DNA of 10,384 nucleotides from Lindgomyces ingoldianus. Taxonomy: Eukaryota; Ascomycota; Dothideomycetes; Pleosporales; Lindgomycetaceae. The position numbers were made by a program, and so were the translations under genes. The notes below the pieces were generated by a model. That model searched no databases. It worked only from the letters and a program-made list of their open reading frames with translations, and was not told where the DNA came from. Of the stretch, positions 5,850 to 10,384 are shown in pieces (the stretch's first letter is position 1; each line of letters begins with the position of its first letter). The DNA is taken from assembly GCF_010093535.1 (NCBI RefSeq), contig NW_022985177.1:1300686-1311069 (forward strand). The letters are read 5' to 3'.

Positions 5850-7556
5850 TTAACCTATAATACAGCTAGCGATCTGCTCAGCCATAGCGTACAATGTCAC
5901 TTGAGGATGCCCACCAAGCGGAACTGGCAACACACTTGCGTCGGCGATCCGCAACCCCTCCACGCCGACCACGCGACCCTCTGCGTCCACTACAGTTCCC
6001 ATGGCCGCTGTGCCGCCCGAGTGATGATGCTGCATTCCCGAGCGTTCAATTCGCTCCCACAACACCTCATCAGCGACATAAGTCGTGAGGGGGGTCAAGC
6101 CTTCCAGCTCCGGTCCAACGGGAGGGGTCTCGCTTTCGATGCATTGCTTCATGGACTCCGTTCCAAGCATCACTGTGAGCGTGCGACGAGCAGCGTACAT
6201 AAGTACCTCGCGATCGAGTTCGGTGGAGAGATAATTTGGTTGAATCTTGGGTGGATCATTCGGTGAAGACGAGCTGAGCGACACAGTTCCTCGCGAAGTT
6301 GGAAGCAGGAGCATCGTGGATGTTGCGATATGAGTCCCGTCAACAGGAATTCCCGGAATCCCAGGAGTAACGTAAACCACGAGCACTTCGAACAAGTTCC
6401 GTGTCCGCAACTCTGAGTGTTCCGTATGCTTCTCGAGCAACTCCTCCGGCACGCGTTCGCTGGCGACCCAGTCGTATGGCAGCCCTTTGAACAGCGACGG
6501 ATGCGTCCACCCAGAGCTTCCGAGTGCGAGACTCTGAGATGGATCGCTCAGGCGGAATGCCATGTATATCGCAAAGTGGTCGAAGAGGTTCTTTCCAACC
6601 CCTGGCGCGGCATGGACCAGTGGAATACTGTGGGTGGAGATAATCTCTGGAGCTCCGATCCCAGATAGCATCAGAATTTGTGGAGTGCGATATGCTCCGG
6701 CGCAAATGATGACCTCCTTCGACGCTTTCACGACCCTACCGCCCCCCAGCTCTACACCAGTGGCCTTCTCGCCAATGAAGGTCACTCGGCGGACTGTCAC
6801 ATCGGTGAAAACGGTGACGCTTTTCAGCGGGTAGGCGGCATACGAAGGCTGGCGAAGCCCATCCCGCGAGTTCTCCTTCAACTCCGCGAGGCCAGTCATA
6901 GAACCGATTTCGCCATCTGCGCGCTGAACGCCCAGCTCCTTCCAGGCATTTTCGACGGTGTTGCGCAATGGATACTTCCTTCGTGAGTCTGAAGAGATCG
7001 AAGCGGCCCCAAAGCGCTGTTCTACCTTGTCAAGCCAAGGCTTCATTCCTCGGTAGCTCCATCGCTCGTCGCCAACTGCTTCACCCCAGTGATCATAGTC
7101 GTGGGCATCGCCTTGGAGCCAACCCCCAAAATTCAGAATTGATCCACCTCCGAGGGCTCTTCCTGCAGGTAAAGTGTGGACACGGCCGGCGGTCTGTGTA
7201 ACTGGCTCACTGCGGTACGCATAGTCCAGTTTCCCACCCAGGAGCCCAAGGCCAGCCAGAATGGTGTCCGTCCCAGGCTCACCGGAGGGATCAGGGCCGG
7301 CTTCAAGCAAAATAACCGATGGCGATGAAGCGCTACGCGCGAGACTGGAAGCAATGACGCAGCCTGTGAGACCTCCACCCACAACAACATAGTCTGCTGT
7401 GGCTGGCTCCATATCAGAGCCTTGTTGAGAGCTTTGAGGAGGTTTGCGGTCGCAATGTGTGGATGCCTGTCGATGTAGCGGGTGTTGGGGGGGGCAGCTT
7501 CGACTTATGTGCCGCAGGATGCAATGCTTGGCGCGGCGTAGTGCTGTTGTGGCCAT
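5850..7556 (-). CDS. GMC-family FAD-dependent oxidoreductase
   Basis: Glucose-methanol-choline oxidoreductases use FAD to oxidise alcohols or related carbons; the substrate cannot be read here. The intronless frame has 568 residues; the family usually has 520-620. DYVVVGGGLTGC (55-66) is the dinucleotide fold and ILLEAG (82-87) the ribose-binding acid. GRALGGGSILNFGGWLQG (132-149) is GMC signature 1 and CAGAYRTPQILMLSGIG (285-301) signature 2. HHHSGGTAAMG (510-520) holds catalytic His512 and GGHPQVTLYAMAE (548-560) the second active-site residue, His550. All key residues are present. Residues 1-48 are basic and precede the fold, so Met49 (7412), with a good context, is an equally likely start giving 520 residues. 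The gene diverges from the methyltransferase; its 3' end meets the repeat tract. With its neighbours it may act in a secondary-metabolite pathway (inference). Confidence 0.95.
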   Translation of the reverse strand: MATTALRRAKHCILRHISRSCPPQHPLHRQASTHCDRKPPQSSQQGSDMEPATADYVVVGGGLTGCVIASSLARSASSPSVILLEAGPDPSGEPGTDTILAGLGLLGGKLDYAYRSEPVTQTAGRVHTLPAGRALGGGSILNFGGWLQGDAHDYDHWGEAVGDERWSYRGMKPWLDKVEQRFGAASISSDSRRKYPLRNTVENAWKELGVQRADGEIGSMTGLAELKENSRDGLRQPSYAAYPLKSVTVFTDVTVRRVTFIGEKATGVELGGGRVVKASKEVIICAGAYRTPQILMLSGIGAPEIISTHSIPLVHAAPGVGKNLFDHFAIYMAFRLSDPSQSLALGSSGWTHPSLFKGLPYDWVASERVPEELLEKHTEHSELRTRNLFEVLVVYVTPGIPGIPVDGTHIATSTMLLLPTSRGTVSLSSSSPNDPPKIQPNYLSTELDREVLMYAARRTLTVMLGTESMKQCIESETPPVGPELEGLTPLTTYVADEVLWERIERSGMQHHHSGGTAAMGTVVDAEGRVVGVEGLRIADASVLPVPLGGHPQVTLYAMAEQIASCIIG

Positions 7557-7695
7557 GCCTCTGCACGTTACACATTGATGCAGTCCCCGAAACTATAGGC
7601 GCCAGAGTTCTACTTCGATCATAGGCTAAAATTCCCGAACTCTTTAGTATGCCTAGCCCTCTCCCTCGGTTTAACATCCAACACTCCACATCAGG
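7557..7695. promoter_or_regulatory. Divergent intergenic region between GMC and methyltransferase genes
   Basis: Only 139 bp separate the two start codons (283 bp if the GMC gene starts at 7412), so the genes probably share control elements. CCCGAA(A)CT occurs twice, at 7585-7594 and 7634-7641, and a GGCGCC palindrome lies at 7599-7604. CGG-containing sites can bind Zn2Cys6 regulators, but no full inverted CGG pair is clear. No convincing TATA box is seen. Confidence 0.5.
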
Positions 7696-8793
7696 ATGCT
7701 TACTCACCCCATGTTGTTTGCCGGAACGAAGAGTGCACGCGGTTTGCGCTCTATCGCGCGAGTCGTACCTATCTTGAGCCCCCGGAGAACCACCAATTAC
7801 CTTTCGGGACCACCGGCAAGCCGCACGAATGACAGTGTTTGGAAGCTTCAAAACATCGATGCAGCGTACTGGGACGAGTACATCGCCACGCGCCCCAAGT
7901 ACGACCCCACTATCTTTGATCCCATCTTTGCCTACCATGCGGCAGGAAAAACCCCTTTCCGCGACGCTCTCGATATCGGTACCGGCGCTGGCTCTACCCT
8001 TGGACCGTTGCTCGACATGTTTGGTCGCGTCACCGCGAGCGACAATGATACCGTCAGTGTACAATTTGCGCAGCACAGGTTCCAACACATTCCGCGCAGT
8101 CGACTCTCCTGGACCATGTCGAAAGGAGAGGAACTCACCAAATACCACGCTCCAGCATCCTTCGACATGATTACTTGCGCTTTAACTTTCCCTTTGCTCG
8201 ATACCGAGAAGGCATTACGCTGCATATTCACTCTGCTACGACCCGGTGGAACATTGGCAATTTGGTTCTATGGTCCACCCTTCTTCATCGAGCCAACGCT
8301 TGCAACAGAAGCTCAACCCATACTTTATGCTGCGATGGATCAGGCTTTTAAGCCGGTGGTTAGCGGTGGCAATGGGCAGCAGAGAGCAAGCTGGAAGCGG
8401 GCAGCGGACGGAATGGCAAGCTGGTTGGACTACATTCCCTTTTCTGAAGGTCAATGGAAGGACGTTCGCCGGCAAAAGTGGAACAATACCAAAGCTCGCC
8501 TGGCCTTCTTTGGGCCGGCTGCCTGTGACTTCAAGGTTGAACCGGTGAGTTCTGTGAACAGGCTTGAGGCCGTTACCGAAAAGTACGATCCCACTTTCTG
8601 GAACGTGAATTGGGATTTTGAGATGGTGAGAAGATTTGTTATCGCGGTTTTCCCAAAGCCGAGAGAGATGGCCGGCCCTGATGAGATTATGGACGGACAT
8701 TTGAAAAAATTACGAGAGATGATGGGCAGCCGGGACCGAAAGGCCTCAATGTCCTGGCCCGCAGTATTAATCTTGGCGCGAAAGCAATGCTAA
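7696..8793 (+). CDS. Class I SAM-dependent methyltransferase
   Basis: The intronless frame has 365 residues and a Rossmann methyltransferase core. YWDEYIATRPKYD (58-70) precedes it. Motif I is ALDIGTGAGSTLGPL (91-105), with an acidic residue after strand 2 (VTASDND, Asp116). SFDMITCALTFPLLD (155-169) is the motif II/strand 4 region and LRPGGTLAIWFYG (181-193) the post-I/strand 5 motif. This layout, with a Trp- and Lys-rich C-terminal half, resembles fungal proteins related to trans-aconitate methyltransferase; the methyl acceptor is unknown. Residues 1-48 are Arg-rich with no acidic residue before Asp46, like a mitochondrial presequence; Met6 is an alternative start. It shares a short divergent region with the GMC gene and converges on the SDR gene. 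A tailoring O- or N-methylation role is inference. Confidence 0.92.
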   Translation: MLTHPMLFAGTKSARGLRSIARVVPILSPRRTTNYLSGPPASRTNDSVWKLQNIDAAYWDEYIATRPKYDPTIFDPIFAYHAAGKTPFRDALDIGTGAGSTLGPLLDMFGRVTASDNDTVSVQFAQHRFQHIPRSRLSWTMSKGEELTKYHAPASFDMITCALTFPLLDTEKALRCIFTLLRPGGTLAIWFYGPPFFIEPTLATEAQPILYAAMDQAFKPVVSGGNGQQRASWKRAADGMASWLDYIPFSEGQWKDVRRQKWNNTKARLAFFGPAACDFKVEPVSSVNRLEAVTEKYDPTFWNVNWDFEMVRRFVIAVFPKPREMAGPDEIMDGHLKKLREMMGSRDRKASMSWPAVLILARKQC

Positions 8794-8877
8794 GATGATA
8801 GCCTTTGGTTGTATTGTAGCCGGTAGCATAATTTCAATGACTCCGCTTGCCGTATGCCTCACCACTCGACCTCTTTT
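8794..8877. other. 84-bp gap between convergent stop codons
   Basis: The methyltransferase stops at 8793 and the SDR at 8878, so both transcripts must end within this gap or overlap as antisense 3' ends. No clear AATAAA is visible on either strand. Confidence 0.5.
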
Positions 8878-9780
8878 CTAAGACTCATCGATCGTAACGA
8901 ACCTTCCCCCGAGGGTTTCGCGTGTGGCTTCTTCGATCTGTCGAAGAATAAATTGACACGAATTCTCAACCGGAACAAATGCCTCGTCGTAACCGAAATA
9001 TCTCGCACCAGCGTTGCCCATATCTGTCTGCATGAACCTGCACTCCCTCAGTAGTTGCATAGATGTCGTCCAGGTCAAGGTCTTACCCAGGGTCAACAAC
9101 AAACGCAGTCAAAGTTTGACTCTCCCAATGAATCTTCCTCGTTAGATAATGGGCAACGACTTTGCTTGCGCCATAGGCAAACATAGGCCATGGTGCCTTT
9201 TCCATGGCCCCGATGCTTGCAATAGGTGTACCGATGAGAACGAATTTCCCTGCTTCACTTTTCTCAAGAAAGCCCCGGACAGCTTGGAATAGGCGTAGTG
9301 GTCCTGAAGCAAGCGAAACGGTTAATACAAATACACCTCATCCGAGCTGATGCAGTCATTACAACTCACCTACACCGTTTACATCAATCAAGTCCTTCAC
9401 CTCCCCAGGATTCACTGCGGAAAGGTCTCCATACACATTTCCTGATCCAGCATTCGCCACCACTACATCTATCTTATCAATCCCGTATCTGGTCGAGAGT
9501 GTGCGCGCTGCATCGGCTGCATCGGTGTCAGATGCTGAATCGATCTTTACGACAATCAGTCTGCTACTGTCCGCGCATGGAAGGTCGGTCAATGAGAGGC
9601 TCTTCGCGCTTCTTAAATCTCGAACGCCAGCTATGACAGTGTTCTCGGGCCGGGAGAGAAGAGCCTCGACCAAGGCCCTGCCTAGGCCTTCTTTGGGCGT
9701 TAGACTGCCAGATTTACTAGATATGATCGAAAAGGACCGCACGTACCTCTGCTTGCACCTGTGATGAGATACGCAGCCAT
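8878..9780 (-). CDS. Short-chain dehydrogenase/reductase, norsolorinic-acid-ketoreductase-like, four exons
   Basis: Exons are 9747-9780, 9370-9687, 9087-9303 and 8878-9037 on the minus strand. They total 729 bp, 242 residues plus stop, a usual classical SDR length. The NAD(P) motif TGASRGLGRA is completed across intron 1. VVANAG is the NAG motif, YGASK the catalytic Tyr and Lys, and VDPGFMQTDMG follows the active site. The C-terminus ends GGRFVTIDES. Sequence and motif order resemble fungal ketoreductases of the norsolorinic acid ketoreductase type, which reduce polyketide carbonyls; the substrate here is unknown. The usual Ser pair before the active site reads Gly-Thr (VLIGTPIAS), leaving Thr or the later Ser as catalytic candidates. 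All three intron junctions keep the frame, and no stop interrupts it. The gene faces the methyltransferase and has a CCAAT box upstream. Confidence 0.93.
9038..9086 (-). other. Intron 3 of the SDR gene (49 bp, phase 2)
   Basis: The donor is GTAAGA and the acceptor GTGCAG; the branch site is weak (ACTACTGAG). Splicing joins VDPG to FMQTDMGNAG. Confidence 0.88.
9304..9369 (-). other. Intron 2 of the SDR gene (66 bp, phase 1)
   Basis: The donor is GTGAGT and the acceptor CTTCAG, with a TTAAC branch-like site. Splicing removes an in-frame TAA and joins DVNGV to GPLRLFQAV, the usual continuation in this SDR group. Confidence 0.92.
9688..9746 (-). other. Intron 1 of the SDR gene (59 bp, phase 1)
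   Basis: The donor is GTACGT and the acceptor AAGAAG. A CTAAC branch site (in GTCTAACGCCC) lies 14 bases before the end. Splicing joins AGA-G to GC-CTA, giving S-R-G-L-G, which completes the cofactor-binding motif. Confidence 0.92.
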
Positions 9781-10384
9781 GGTGAAGATATTGACGGTTG
9801 TATCGTCACAGAATTGAAAAGGCCTTCTCCTGCGGATCTGTCTGTTCACCAAGTCTTGGTCCCTCGTGGTACGACGGAATGATTGGCTGAGGGACTGGTG
9901 CGGCCTCCTTCCACTTTTGCAAACCTCTACATGCAGCTCTCAAACACGTCCCGCTCGGAATCCGGACGTCTCATGCCCTGAAAAATGTTCCCATGCCAAG
10001 GTTCATGGCTGTGCCGCAAACTACCACTACATCTCAGCTGATGATCCCCGAGTTCAATATATTTTCGACTTGGGTATGCTAGGTCTCTTCATCTATTTGT
10101 GGTCGGTGAAATTCCTACGCCGTCACAGTCAAGTTGGGTGGCTGTTATCTCACGAGTCAGACGCTTAAACTAGAATTGCCATGAACCGCAGAAACAGGCA
10201 TAAGGTTAGACCTGGGACAGTAGGGTTTTTTTCGCGCAAAGGGACGAAAACAGGTTCAAAAGCTACAGGCAGGCAGCGGTTAAGCTATATAGGCGTTGTG
10301 GCAGAAGAGAGAGTGGTTGAAAGGTAGGCATTGGAGAGGTCTTGACCGTTTTTGGTAAGAGGATTGTTTAGCGAGGCAGCAAGG
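9781..10384. other. Upstream region of the SDR gene and unassigned flank
   Basis: Apart from the CCAAT box I see no protein domain, RNA gene or repeat. A TATA-like CTATATAGG lies at 10285-10293 and could serve a gene beyond the window. The sequence is not RIP-like. Confidence 0.5.
9882..9886 (-). promoter_or_regulatory. CCAAT box upstream of the SDR gene
   Basis: The minus strand reads CAGCCAATC about 100 bases before the SDR start codon at 9780. This is a common position for the HAP/CBF complex in filamentous fungi. The motif is short, so function is inference. Confidence 0.45.

Noticed and set aside
7414..8148. 244-codon open frame on the minus strand
   Set aside because: It lies antisense to the methyltransferase and overlaps the GMC N-terminus in another frame, shows no domain, and owes its length to GC-rich coding sequence on the other strand.
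9866..10168. 100-codon plus-strand open frame
   Set aside because: It lies in the SDR upstream region, has no recognisable domain, and shows composition typical of a chance frame.
10285..10293. TATA-like CTATATAGG as the promoter of a gene beyond the window
   Set aside because: A single short motif without a visible start codon or transcript evidence; mentioned only in the flank description.

Overview
The window looks like the edge of a repeat-rich compartment in a filamentous ascomycete (Pezizomycotina). Three things suggest this. The left half carries transposon relics mutated in the style of repeat-induced point mutation (RIP). The right half holds intact, GC-richer genes of fungal secondary-metabolism type. 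One gene has short introns with fungal splice and CTAAC branch signals. No species can be named from the sequence.

Layout. Bases 1-1779 are a Fot1/pogo-type (Tc1/mariner superfamily) DNA transposon read on the minus strand. Its transposase relic runs from about 1698 down to a C-terminal zinc knuckle at 75-116, and its three catalytic Asp codons are now Asn. Bases 1782-4474 are a Ty1/copia-type retroelement relic on the plus strand, with a protease-like segment, an integrase zinc-finger region and an integrase core. It is interrupted by a 1100-bp palindromic element (2728-3827) made of two inverted copies of the 5' end of the same Fot1/pogo family, flanked by TA on both sides. Removing that insert plus one TA joins the integrase frame exactly and gives a D-x35-E spacing. 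From about 4480 the RIP signal weakens. A degraded coiled-coil gene (4430 to about 4960, minus strand) and a fragment of a nucleoside-phosphorylase-like (PNP_UDP_1) domain gene (5459-5632, plus strand) follow. Then come a GATATCGACACT-type degenerate tandem repeat (5662-5787) and a GATATC palindrome (5810-5827).

From 5850 rightward three intact genes are packed closely. A GMC oxidoreductase (minus, 5850-7556) and a class I SAM-dependent methyltransferase (plus, 7696-8793) diverge from a 139-bp intergenic region. A short-chain dehydrogenase/reductase (minus, 8878-9780, four exons, 242 residues) converges on the methyltransferase with 84 bp between stops. An FAD oxidoreductase, a methyltransferase and a ketoreductase-like SDR make a plausible set of tailoring enzymes for a secondary-metabolite pathway, but no backbone synthase, transporter or regulator is in the window, so cluster membership is inference. 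The last 600 bases hold a CCAAT box for the SDR and no gene I can support.
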